Shown: positions 1 through 7,566 of the stretch, one piece after another
Position numbering within the stretch: the stretch's first letter is position 1
How the letters are laid out: each line of letters starts with the position of its first letter
Assembly (NCBI GenBank): GCA_016704565.1
Contig: JADIZV010000001.1
Coordinates: 1,054,001 to 1,118,000, forward strand
Source of the DNA: Candidatus Phosphoribacter baldrii
GTDB taxonomy: Bacteria > Actinomycetota > Actinomycetes > Actinomycetales > Dermatophilaceae
DNA length: 64,000 nt
Reading direction: 5' to 3'
Made by a program: the position numbers and the translations under genes
The notes under the pieces: generated by a model
Databases searched by the model: none
Told to the model about the DNA's origin: nothing
What the model saw: the letters and a program-made list of their open reading frames with translations, nothing else

Positions 1-555
1 GGCCATGACTCGGTGACCTATCTCGCCGGACCGGAGGAGAGCTGGCCCGACGGCGTGCGGTGGCGCGCCATCGTCGAGGCGGGGCACGAGTTGGACATCC
101 GGGTGCGTCGGCTGGGCGCCTATATGCCGACGGTCCGGGCGGGGCTGGCGGCTGCCGAGGACTTGTTGCAACGGCCGGCCACGGCCGTCATCGCCTACAA
201 CGACCAAATGGCCATCGGGCTGATGCGCGGTTTGCAGGCCGCGAAGGTCCGGGTGCCGGGTGACGTCAGCGTCGTCGGCTTCGACAACATCATGCTCGGC
301 GACATCGTCTCGCCGCCGCTCACCACTGTCGCGTCACCGCTGCACTCACAGGGCTCGATCGGCGTCGGCAACGTCATCGCGATGGCCAAGGGAGCGCGGC
401 CGTCGTTCGAGCCGCTCGTGTTGCCGATGCGTCTGGTCGTGCGCGGCTCGACTGGTCAGCGCAGGCGGAACAGGACCTCGCCGGCGTTGGGGACGACGAA
501 GGTGTCCGGGTCGGCCGAGAGGGCCTCGACGTCGACGGATGCCGGGTCCAGGTAG
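1..555 (+). CDS. LacI-family transcriptional regulator, C-terminal part
   Basis: The window opens inside this gene, in frame from base 1. The visible part is the periplasmic-binding-protein-like effector domain of a LacI/GalR regulator: a stretch reading AVIAYNDQMAIGLMRGL, then VPGDVSVVGFDN and SPPLTTVASP, which are hallmark strands of that fold. The DNA-binding helix-turn-helix lies upstream and is not seen. The protein runs about 35 residues past the usual family end (near LVVRGSTG). That tail is encoded opposite the 3' end of the convergent larA-like gene. Its position next to uxaC, uxuB and a hexuronide transporter suggests it senses a hexuronate-related sugar (inference). Confidence 0.85.
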   Translation, partial: GHDSVTYLAGPEESWPDGVRWRAIVEAGHELDIRVRRLGAYMPTVRAGLAAAEDLLQRPATAVIAYNDQMAIGLMRGLQAAKVRVPGDVSVVGFDNIMLGDIVSPPLTTVASPLHSQGSIGVGNVIAMAKGARPSFEPLVLPMRLVVRGSTGQRRRNRTSPALGTTKVSGSAERASTSTDAGSR

Positions 556-1763
556 CCGAGGTTCGCGGCACGGCATACCTCCTCGGGGATGGCCGTCGCG
601 AGGGTGACCGTGACGCGCAGTTCCTCCACTCCGGTCTCCGGGTCGTAGGTGCCAGCGCCGCGTAGGTGCGTCGAGTGGGCCAGGACCCCCCACGGGTAGT
701 CCTTGAAGCGGTCCCACTGCTTCACGAAGTAGTCGCGGCAGTGGTAGCCCAGCTCGTAGATTTCCGGGTGCATCTGGGCGATCTCGGTGATCCACGGGGC
801 GTAGATGATGACCTCGCCGCCGTCCGCCACGACCGGTTCGAGCTTGTAGAAGCCCTTGGCTGCAGTCCAGATGTCCTTATAGAGCGGGGGGATGACCGAC
901 AGGACGCGCCGCACCGGGGCGTCGAGATATTCCACATGGGTGGCGGCGCACACCTGCGCGGCGTCGGCCCAAGACGACTGGGTGTCGCCATAGGAGATCG
1001 AGTGCAGCAGGTCGCTGCCGGCCTCGACGACGACGCAGAAGGCGAGCTTCTCGGCGGGGATGTAGGAGCAGCCCTCGTTGATGAGGGCGCGCACGGGAGT
1101 GATTCCAGTCGTCCCGATGATCTGCCATGAGGTGATGAGGGCGCCGATCCAGTGCGAGACGTCGATGACGTCATGTCCGGCGATGCCTGGGAAGAAGTAC
1201 TTGTTGCCGCCAGACATGCCGACGACCTCATGCGGGAGCACCGGACCGACGACGAGCGCCAGGTCGTGGTCGAGGACCAGCTTGTTGAGCAGGACGTCGA
1301 CGTCGCGGGACAGCCGACCCTCGGAGATCTCCTCGATCCGGGCCGCCGGGATGGTGCCGAGGTTGGCGAACGTCGAGTCGTCCCACCACTCGTGGTTGTG
1401 CAGCGTCGCGCCGGGGAAAGTGGTCTCGAATTCGCCTGCGGGATAACCCAACATGGTCGCCAGGGCTTGCTCGGTCATGCCCTTGTGGGTGCCGAGGGCG
1501 ACGAGAACGGTGATCCGGCTGGCCCGCCCGGCGAGCGCCTCGTGGACCGCGCTCCACAGCAACGGCAGCGGGCAGGTGCGGGTGTCGTCGGGAACGAGGA
1601 CCAAGACGCTGCGTCCGTCGACGTCGGTGGCCGCGAGCTGCTCGTGCACGAAGCCGCGCACCTGCTCGGGTGTCAAGGTGCCAACGGGTGCGCCGAGGCG
1701 CACAGCACCAACGGGTGCGCCGAGGCGCACGGCCGGTCGGGTGGGGGCGGCGGACGTCGTCAT
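456..1763 (-). CDS. LarA-like nickel-pincer 2-hydroxyacid racemase/epimerase (DUF2088)
   Basis: A 435-residue protein of the lactate racemase LarA superfamily, which uses a nickel-pincer nucleotide to racemise or epimerise 2-hydroxyacids by hydride transfer. Visible family motifs are VPDDTRTCPLP in the N-terminal domain, VALGTHKGMT (active-site His), a HNHEWWDD segment, and the cofactor-lysine region around PHEVVGMSGGNKYFFPGI. The ATG at 1763 is chosen because the upstream in-frame extension is non-conserved. The N-terminus holds a 9-residue duplication (see 1681-1730). No larB, larC or larE is in the window, so the cofactor must be made elsewhere. It is divergent from uxaC and overlaps the LacI gene end by 100 bp. 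The substrate may be an aldonate such as mannonate or gluconate rather than lactate (inference from neighbours). Confidence 0.85.
   Translation of the reverse strand: MTTSAAPTRPAVRLGAPVGAVRLGAPVGTLTPEQVRGFVHEQLAATDVDGRSVLVLVPDDTRTCPLPLLWSAVHEALAGRASRITVLVALGTHKGMTEQALATMLGYPAGEFETTFPGATLHNHEWWDDSTFANLGTIPAARIEEISEGRLSRDVDVLLNKLVLDHDLALVVGPVLPHEVVGMSGGNKYFFPGIAGHDVIDVSHWIGALITSWQIIGTTGITPVRALINEGCSYIPAEKLAFCVVVEAGSDLLHSISYGDTQSSWADAAQVCAATHVEYLDAPVRRVLSVIPPLYKDIWTAAKGFYKLEPVVADGGEVIIYAPWITEIAQMHPEIYELGYHCRDYFVKQWDRFKDYPWGVLAHSTHLRGAGTYDPETGVEELRVTVTLATAIPEEVCRAANLGYLDPASVDVEALSADPDTFVVPNAGEVLFRLR
1681..1730. repeat. 27-bp tandem duplication in the larA-like N-terminus
   Basis: The segment starting CCAACGGGTGCGCCGAGGCG at 1681 is repeated exactly at 1708, a period of 27 bp. 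It encodes RLGAPVGAV followed by RLGAPVG in the larA-like protein. The period is a multiple of three, so the frame is kept. The repeats lie before the first conserved strand, so the change is probably neutral. Confidence 0.85.
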
Positions 1764-1862
1764 GCGTCCACTCTGCGCGGTGGCGCCTGGGGCTGGCAAC
1801 CGCCCGTGGCAACAGTCGGCAACCGGTGGCCGGTGCGGTTGTCGCGGCGAAACCATCGAGGC
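1764..1862. promoter_or_regulatory. Divergent larA-like / uxaC control region with GGCAACCG repeats
   Basis: This 99-bp gap between two divergent start codons must hold both promoters. GGCAACCG occurs at 1795-1802 and 1818-1825, and its inverse CGGTTGTC at 1836-1843. The last two form an inverted pair (CAACCG ... CGGTTG) of the size used by LacI-type repressors. That these are sites for the neighbouring LacI regulator is inference; no clear -10 or -35 pair stands out. Confidence 0.35.
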
Positions 1863-3272
1863 ATGACGGCGACGTGGACCCTGCACCCCGACCGGCTGCT
1901 CCCTGCGGAACCTTCGACGCGGGCCGTGGCCCGGCGCCTGTATGCCGCCGTCAAAGACTTGCCGATCATCTCGCCGCACGGCCACGTCCCGCCGGAGTGG
2001 ATTGCCCAGGACATCCCGTTCCACGACCCGACCAGCCTGCTCATCACGCCCGACCACTATGTCTGTCGGCTCATGCACGCCAGTGGGGTGGATCTGGCCG
2101 ACCTCGGGGTCAACCAGGGCCTGCTGGACGAGGCGGCATTTCGGCGCGCCTGGCGGATCTTCTGCGAGTCCTGGCCGCTCTATCGGGGGACGCCGAGCCG
2201 ATTCTGGATGGAGACCGAGCTCGTCGAGATCTTCGGGGTGACCCAGCGGCCCTCGGCCGCCACCGCCGACGCCATCTATGACCAGATCGCCGGTTGTCTG
2301 GCCCGGCCGGAGTTTCGCCCGCGCGCCCTCATGGACTCCTTCGACATCGCCCTCATCGCCACGACGGACGACCCCTGCGACGACCTGCGCCACCATGAGG
2401 CCTTGCGCAATGAGGGCTACCACCGGCGGGTGCTGCCGACCTTCCGGCCCGATCGCTATCTCGAGCCGGGGCGGGCCGAGTTCCCGCAGCTCATGGGCGA
2501 TCTCGCAGCAGCGTCGGGCATCGACACCGGCGACTATCGCGGCTTCATCGCAGCGCTGGAGAACCGTCGGGCCTACTTCAAGGCCCACGGGGCGGTGTCG
2601 ACCGACCACAGCCACGCCGACGTCATCACCCTCACCCTGGAGGAGCCAGAGGCCGCCCGGATCTACGCCGCCGCCCTCGCCGGGACCGCCAGTGAGGACG
2701 AGGCCACCGCCCTGCGCCGACACCTGCTCGTCGAGATGGCCCGGATGTCGGTCGAGGACGGCCTAGTCATGACCCTGCACCCCGCGGTCTTCCGCAACCA
2801 CGATCCGGGGGCGCTCGCGGCATACGGGCCGGACACCGGGCACGACATCCCCCTGGCCGTCGAGTTCACCCGCGGTCTGCAGCCGCTGCTCGCGCGCTAC
2901 GGCAACGCAGACGGGTTCCACCTCGTGCTGTTCACCCTGGACGAGACCGTGTTCTCGCGGGAGATCGCGCCGCTCGCGGGCTACTACCGCAGCGTGTATG
3001 CCGGTGTGCCCTGGTGGTTCATCGACGCACCCGAGGCCATGCGCCGGTTCCGCGGTGCGGTGACCGAGACCGCCGGTTTCACGCGGACGTCCGGCTTCAT
3101 CGACGACACCCGCGCCTTCTGCTCCATCCCGGCCCGACACGACATGTCGCGCCGGGTCGACTGCGGGGTCCTGGCCCAACTCGTCGTCGAGCACCGGCTC
3201 GACGAGGACGAAGCGCTGGACACCGCCGTTGCCCTGGTCGCCCACAACCCGAGACAGGTGTTCAAACTATGA
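1863..3272 (+). CDS. uxaC: Glucuronate/galacturonate isomerase
   Basis: A 469-residue uronate isomerase, the usual family length. It converts D-glucuronate to D-fructuronate or D-galacturonate to D-tagaturonate, the first cytoplasmic step of hexuronate breakdown. It is an amidohydrolase-superfamily TIM barrel: the early SPHGHVPPEWIA carries the metal-binding HxH, and FDIALIATTDDPCDDLRHH and the closing DDTRAFCSIPARHD are typical UxaC segments. The ATG at 1863 precedes the conserved LHPDRLLPAEPSTR start. The stop overlaps the next gene's start in an ATGA, so the two are translationally coupled. Confidence 0.95.
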   Translation: MTATWTLHPDRLLPAEPSTRAVARRLYAAVKDLPIISPHGHVPPEWIAQDIPFHDPTSLLITPDHYVCRLMHASGVDLADLGVNQGLLDEAAFRRAWRIFCESWPLYRGTPSRFWMETELVEIFGVTQRPSAATADAIYDQIAGCLARPEFRPRALMDSFDIALIATTDDPCDDLRHHEALRNEGYHRRVLPTFRPDRYLEPGRAEFPQLMGDLAAASGIDTGDYRGFIAALENRRAYFKAHGAVSTDHSHADVITLTLEEPEAARIYAAALAGTASEDEATALRRHLLVEMARMSVEDGLVMTLHPAVFRNHDPGALAAYGPDTGHDIPLAVEFTRGLQPLLARYGNADGFHLVLFTLDETVFSREIAPLAGYYRSVYAGVPWWFIDAPEAMRRFRGAVTETAGFTRTSGFIDDTRAFCSIPARHDMSRRVDCGVLAQLVVEHRLDEDEALDTAVALVAHNPRQVFKL

Positions 3273-4696
3273 CCACGCCGCCCCCGTCGACGCCCATCTC
3301 ACCCACGCCCACATCGACGCCACGGGCCGCCGGACGACGGCTGCGCCGGGCCACCGATGGGCGCCCCGTCGCGCCGGTGCGGATCGTCCACCTCGGACTG
3401 GGCAACTTCTTCCGCGCCCACCAGAGCTACTACACCGAACACGCTCCTGATGCGGGCGACTGGGGCATCGCGGCCTTCACCGGGATGGGCGTCTGGCCGG
3501 CCGACGTGTTGGCCGAGCAGGACAACCTCTACGTGCTCATGGTCAATGAGCCCGAGCAGCCGCGGCCGGAAGTCATCTCCAGCCTGTCGGCGGTGCACCC
3601 GTCGGACGACCACGACAGCTGGCTGCGCTACCTGGCCTCACCGGAGGTCGTCATCGTCACGAGCACGGTGACCGAGGCGGGCTATCGGCGCAACGCGTCG
3701 GGCGGACTCGACCTCAACGACGCCGAAGTGGCCGCGGATATCGCTGCGCTGCAGTCTGATCCGTTGGTGAGCGTCTCGACCGCGCCGGGTCGTTTCGTCG
3801 CCGGATTGTTGGCCCGCCGAGCCGCCGGGGCGGGGCCGCTCACCTTCCTCCCGTGCGACAACGTGCCGGACAACGGCGAGATGGCGCACCGGGTGATCAC
3901 CGATTTCGCCCGTGCGGTCGACCCGACCCTGGCCGAATGGATGGCCGAGCACACGACGTTCGTCACGACGATGGTCGACCGGATCACACCCCGTGCCACC
4001 GACGCCGACCGCGCCGACCTCGTCGCTCGGACCGGCATCGATGACCCGTCGCTCGTGGTCACCGAGCCCTATCTCGAGTGGGTGCTCGCCGGTCGGTTCA
4101 TCGCCGGTCGACCGGCGTGGGAGCAGGCAGGCGCCACCTTCGTCGACGACACGACGCCCTTCGAGACGCGAAAGCTCTGGCTGCTCAACGGTTCCCACTC
4201 GCTCATGGCGTATGCCGCGTCCATCCGCGGCCACGAAACCGTCGCCGAGGCGATCGCCGACCCCGTGGTCCGAGACTGGGTGCTCCAGTGGTGGGACGAC
4301 GCCCAAAGCCAGCTGAGCCTGCCCGAGGAGCACATCACGGCATACCGAGCGGCGTTGCTGGACCGCTATGCCAACCCGCGAATTCGGCACCTGCTGGCCC
4401 AGATTGCGGCCGACGGATCGCAGAAGGTGCCGATCCGGATCGTGCCCGCGCTTCGTGCCGAAGTGGCGGCGGGACGCACGCCGACGGGGGCCCTGCGGGC
4501 CGTCGCGGCATGGGTGCTGCACCTGCGCGGAGAGGGAGCCCCGGTGACCGACGGCGCCGTAGCCGACCTGCAGCAGCAGGTGGCGGACGACCTACCGTCG
4601 GCGGTCGCGGCGGTTCTCGCGTGGCTCGGGCTCACTGATCTCCACCTCGACGAGCCGGTGCTTGCCCTGGCCCACGAGCTGAGCGCCACTCCTTGA
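3269..4696 (+). CDS. uxuB: Mannitol dehydrogenase-family reductase, probable fructuronate reductase
   Basis: A 475-residue polyol/mannitol-dehydrogenase-family enzyme. The N-terminal Rossmann motif HLGLGNFFRAHQSYYTE binds NAD(H), and the signature KLWLLNGSHSLMAY carries the catalytic Lys and the following Asn/His. In this setting it most likely reduces fructuronate to D-mannonate (UxuB); tagaturonate reduction or mannitol oxidation cannot be excluded from sequence alone. It starts within the uxaC stop (ATGA overlap). A proline- and threonine-rich leader of about 30 residues precedes the conserved domain. A strong hairpin terminator follows at 4777-4812. Confidence 0.85.
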   Translation: MTTPPPSTPISPTPTSTPRAAGRRLRRATDGRPVAPVRIVHLGLGNFFRAHQSYYTEHAPDAGDWGIAAFTGMGVWPADVLAEQDNLYVLMVNEPEQPRPEVISSLSAVHPSDDHDSWLRYLASPEVVIVTSTVTEAGYRRNASGGLDLNDAEVAADIAALQSDPLVSVSTAPGRFVAGLLARRAAGAGPLTFLPCDNVPDNGEMAHRVITDFARAVDPTLAEWMAEHTTFVTTMVDRITPRATDADRADLVARTGIDDPSLVVTEPYLEWVLAGRFIAGRPAWEQAGATFVDDTTPFETRKLWLLNGSHSLMAYAASIRGHETVAEAIADPVVRDWVLQWWDDAQSQLSLPEEHITAYRAALLDRYANPRIRHLLAQIAADGSQKVPIRIVPALRAEVAAGRTPTGALRAVAAWVLHLRGEGAPVTDGAVADLQQQVADDLPSAVAAVLAWLGLTDLHLDEPVLALAHELSATP

Positions 4697-4776
4697 CGCG
4701 GCGTGGATGCGGCTTTGTCGCGGCGTTGACCCGGCGCTGCCGGGGCCGCTGCGCGGGTCGCGGCAACAGCGGCATA

Positions 4777-4812
4777 CCGAAAGCCTCCAGGGACCACCCC
4801 GGAGGCTTTCGG
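4777..4812 (+). terminator. Hairpin terminator after uxuB
   Basis: Perfect 12-bp arms CCGAAAGCCTCC (4777-4788) and GGAGGCTTTCGG (4801-4812) around a 12-base loop. It lies 80 bp past the uxuB stop and ends the uxaC-uxuB unit. One copy of the dispersed octamer (4770) abuts its left arm. Confidence 0.8.
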
Positions 4813-5019
4813 CGACCTGCCCCTGTCTACAGATCTCGTTGAGAGACAAGATAATTCGTGGAGTAGGACATCGACCAGAACGGACGGCCGGGGGTCGCGC
4901 AACAACTGGCAACTCGTTTACCGGCACCCTCCCGGAGCATTTCACTGAAGGTGTTCAGAAGTTCCACCCGGTCGACGTCAGTGCGGACGCGCTGACTCGG
5001 TTCTAAGGACACAACGGCA
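4813..5019. promoter_or_regulatory. Leader and promoter region of the hexuronide symporter
   Basis: No gene is seen between uxuB (ends 4696) and the symporter (5020). After the terminator this stretch is less GC-rich than its surroundings, with TTGAGAGACAAGATAATTCG near 4834 as the best promoter-like patch. A Shine-Dalgarno AAGGA at 5005-5009 precedes the ATG at 5020 by 10 bases. No operator could be assigned with confidence. Confidence 0.35.
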
Positions 5020-6570
5020 ATGACCGCTTCGGCCCCCACCGCTCCGCCCAACGCCTCGCACGGCGCCCTGGAGACACTCAAGCCCACGTCCCTGTTCGGC
5101 TACGGCCTGGGTGACTTCGGCTGCAACCTCGCCTTCTCGCTGTCCACGAGCTTCCTGCTCTTCTACTACACCGACGTCGCCGGCATCTCCGCCGCCGCCA
5201 TCGGCACGATGTTCCTCGTCGTGCGCCTGTGGGACGCATTCACCGATCTGTTCGCCGGCCGGTTGGTCGACCGCACGATGACCCGCTGGGGCAAGTTCCG
5301 GCCGTTCATCCTCTTCGGAGCCGTTCCGTTGCTGTTCCTGTCGGTGCTCACCTTCGGGATGCCCCAGAGTTTGTGGATCAACGAGAGCAACAGCAACGCC
5401 GGTCCGGCCCTGCTCTACGCCTACCTCACCTACGCCGTGCTCGGCCTGCTCTACTCGATGGTCAACATCCCTTATGGCTCGTTGGCCTCGGCGATGACCC
5501 AATCGGTGAACGAGCGCGCCAAGCTGGTCGCTGCCCGCTTCTTCGGAAGCGCCTTGGCCGGCGTCTTCCTCACCTGGATCATTGCGCCGCGGATCTCCGA
5601 GTTGCAGGGCAAGAGCGCAGGTTTCCAGAAGGCGCTCAAGGCTGCACAGGAGGCCAAGGACACGGCGAAGATCACCGAGCTCAAGGCGCAGGTTGCCCAG
5701 TTCCAGCCGGACATGCAGGCCGTTTTCACCCAGACCACGCTGTGGTTCGTCGTCCTCGGCTCGCTGTGCTTCTTCGGCACGTTCTACTTCTGCCGTGAGA
5801 AGGTCGCCCGCGCCACGCCTCGGGTCACCATCGCCGAGACCTGGGAAACGCTGCGGCACAACAAGCCGCTGGGCATCCTCTGCTTGGCCAGCCTGTTCTA
5901 CCTCATCGGCCTGTTCGCCGTGCCGGCAGCAAGCGTCTACTACGCCCGCTACATCCTCGGCGACACTGGCCTCACCGTGCAGATGTCGATCATGAACGCC
6001 GGTGTTTCCCTCCTCGCCACGCCGTTCATCCCCTGGATCATCCGCAAGATCGGCAAGAAGAACCTCTTCCAATACTCCGGTCTGCTCACCCTGGTTGGTG
6101 GTCTGGTCCTGTTCTTCCTCCCGGCTGGCGGCGTGATCCTCGCGATGATCTTCCTCGCGGTCAAGGGCGCCGGTGCATCGTTCATCAACACCGCGATGTT
6201 CGGACTCGAAGCCGACACGGTCGAATACGGTGAGTGGAAGTCGGGGAAGCGCTCCGAGGGCGCGACCTACTCGATCTTCTCCTTCACCCGCAAGGTCACC
6301 CAGGCCCTCGGTGGTGCCGCCGGTGCCTGGCTCATCGGCCTGGCCGGCTACGTCGCCAACGCCCCCACCCAGAGCGATGCAGCAATGACGGCCATCCGTG
6401 CCTCGATCGGCCTCGTGCCGGCCGGCTGCGCCCTCATCGCGATGCTCATCTTCTGGAAGTACCCGCTCACCGACTCACGGTTTGCCGAGATCCGCAACGA
6501 GGTCGAGGCCCGCAAGGCCAGCCTGGACCACGTCATCGTCGGTGAAGGCAAGGTCGTCGACAACCACTGA
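5020..6570 (+). CDS. GPH-family sugar:cation symporter, probable hexuronide transporter
   Basis: A 516-residue, 12-helix transporter of the glycoside-pentoside-hexuronide family (MelB/UidB/YicJ type) in the major facilitator superfamily. The diagnostic segment DAFTDLFAGRLVDRTMTRWGKFRPF in the first half is the MelB-type cation/sugar signature. A cytoplasmic loop rich in Lys, Glu and Ala sits mid-protein. With uxaC and uxuB upstream it most likely imports glucuronides or free hexuronates. It has its own leader and terminator. Oddity: it holds no copy of the dispersed octamer. Its Tyr-Ala pairs (for example at 5416, 5434 and 5941) use TAC, where neighbouring genes often write TAT-GCC-G. That hints at later arrival of this gene. 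Confidence 0.88.
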   Translation: MTASAPTAPPNASHGALETLKPTSLFGYGLGDFGCNLAFSLSTSFLLFYYTDVAGISAAAIGTMFLVVRLWDAFTDLFAGRLVDRTMTRWGKFRPFILFGAVPLLFLSVLTFGMPQSLWINESNSNAGPALLYAYLTYAVLGLLYSMVNIPYGSLASAMTQSVNERAKLVAARFFGSALAGVFLTWIIAPRISELQGKSAGFQKALKAAQEAKDTAKITELKAQVAQFQPDMQAVFTQTTLWFVVLGSLCFFGTFYFCREKVARATPRVTIAETWETLRHNKPLGILCLASLFYLIGLFAVPAASVYYARYILGDTGLTVQMSIMNAGVSLLATPFIPWIIRKIGKKNLFQYSGLLTLVGGLVLFFLPAGGVILAMIFLAVKGAGASFINTAMFGLEADTVEYGEWKSGKRSEGATYSIFSFTRKVTQALGGAAGAWLIGLAGYVANAPTQSDAAMTAIRASIGLVPAGCALIAMLIFWKYPLTDSRFAEIRNEVEARKASLDHVIVGEGKVVDNH

Positions 6571-6613
6571 GACGTCGCAACTACTGAGACGTCGCAACTA
6601 CTGAGCCGTCGCC
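6566..6613 (+). repeat. 17-bp tandem repeat across the symporter stop codon
   Basis: ACTGAGACGTCGCAACT at 6566-6582 is repeated exactly at 6583-6599, and a degenerate third copy starts at 6600. The first copy contains the TGA stop of the symporter gene, so the duplication lies just at and after the end of translation. The gntR gene shows the same kind of repeat at its stop (59298-59387). Confidence 0.85.
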
Positions 6614-6635
6614 TTCCGGTGCCCTGCGCACCCCC

Positions 6636-6675
6636 AGAGGTATGCCGCCCGTCCTCCGTCGGGCGGCATACCTCT
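6636..6675 (+). terminator. Intrinsic terminator built from an inverted octamer pair
   Basis: Perfect 16-bp arms AGAGGTATGCCGCCCG (6636-6651) and CGGGCGGCATACCTCT (6660-6675) around an 8-base loop, followed by TTT. Each arm contains one copy of the dispersed octamer, in opposite orientations. It closes the symporter transcription unit. Confidence 0.9.
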
Positions 6676-6833
6676 TTTCGCGAATCGGCTCGGACGCGGC
6701 GTTGCCCAGGCGCATGGACCGAGAGACAGCGAAACCCTCACACCGACTCGAGATCCGAGCGCGTTCCCCTCTGCTCGAATCCCCCCTGCGGCGCACTTCA
6801 CAGCCTTGCCCGATTCGCCCGTCCCGGAAAGTC

Positions 6834-6846
6834 CCCTGATTCAGGG
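6834..6846. promoter_or_regulatory. Small palindrome upstream of the response regulator gene
   Basis: CCCTGATTCAGGG is a perfect palindrome with one central base, 48 bp before the response regulator ATG. It could be an operator for that regulator, but this is a guess. The rest of 6676-6894 shows no gene and no other clear signal. Confidence 0.3.
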
Positions 6847-6894
6847 ACGGGCGCGATGACCGGAGCCGAGCACGCAACTGGAACACTGAGCGTT

Positions 6895-7566
6895 ATGGGT
6901 CAGGGGTTGCGTTTAGGTGTCGTCGACGACCACCCGGCCATCTTGCGCGGGGTCCTGGCCCTGCTCATCGAGTTGTGCCCCGAAATCACCGAGACGTTCA
7001 CGACGTCGACGGTGGCGGCTCTCCTGGGCGCCCGGCGCAGCCTCGATCTCGTCGTCCTGGATGTTCGGCTTGCCGACGGGAGTGACCCGGCCGCCAATGT
7101 CGAAGCGGTGGTTCGGGCGGGGTTACCTGTGGTTCTCTACACCCAGGAGCAGCGGCGCGGGGTGTTGGCCCTATGCTTCCGGGCCGGCGCCTCCGGGTTG
7201 GTCGATAAGAGCGAAGATCCGGCCGTGCTCGCATCGGCCATTCGCGAGGTGGCCAGCGGGAAGCCCTACCTCAGTTCAGGGTGGGCGGCGGCCGTCGAGG
7301 GTGCCGACGACGGGCTCGTCCCGGACCTCGCCCCGCGGGAGAGCGAGGCCCTGAGCCTGTATGCCGCCGGCCTCCCGCTCAAGTCGGTCGCCCGCCGCAT
7401 GCGTGTCTCGGAGGACACCGTCAAGGAATACCTCGACCGGGCTCGGGTGAAGTACACGCGAGTTGGCCGACCGGCATACACCAAGGTGGACCTCTATCAG
7501 CGGGCAGTAGAGGACGGCTACCTGCCGCCTCCGGGAGAGAGTCGCTCTCCCGGCGTCACCCCATGA
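6895..7566 (+). CDS. NarL/FixJ-type response regulator
   Basis: A 223-residue response regulator. The receiver domain begins LGVVDDHPAILRGVLALL (acidic pair), with the phospho-acceptor Asp at about residue 56 in LVVLDVRL and a conserved Lys in LVDKSEDP. The C-terminal LuxR-type helix-turn-helix (about residues 150-210) reads LAPRESEALSLYAAG ... VARRMRVSEDTVKEYL. The ATG at 6895 begins directly before the receiver fold; an in-frame ATG at 6856 would add 13 residues and cannot be excluded, as neither has a good ribosome binding site. The stop overlaps the kinase start in an ATGA. Confidence 0.9.
   Translation: MGQGLRLGVVDDHPAILRGVLALLIELCPEITETFTTSTVAALLGARRSLDLVVLDVRLADGSDPAANVEAVVRAGLPVVLYTQEQRRGVLALCFRAGASGLVDKSEDPAVLASAIREVASGKPYLSSGWAAAVEGADDGLVPDLAPRESEALSLYAAGLPLKSVARRMRVSEDTVKEYLDRARVKYTRVGRPAYTKVDLYQRAVEDGYLPPPGESRSPGVTP

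Noticed and set aside
1764..2723. N-terminal extension of the larA-like protein upstream of 1763
   Set aside because: It overlaps uxaC on the opposite strand and adds 320 non-conserved residues; the LarA fold starts after the ATG at 1763.
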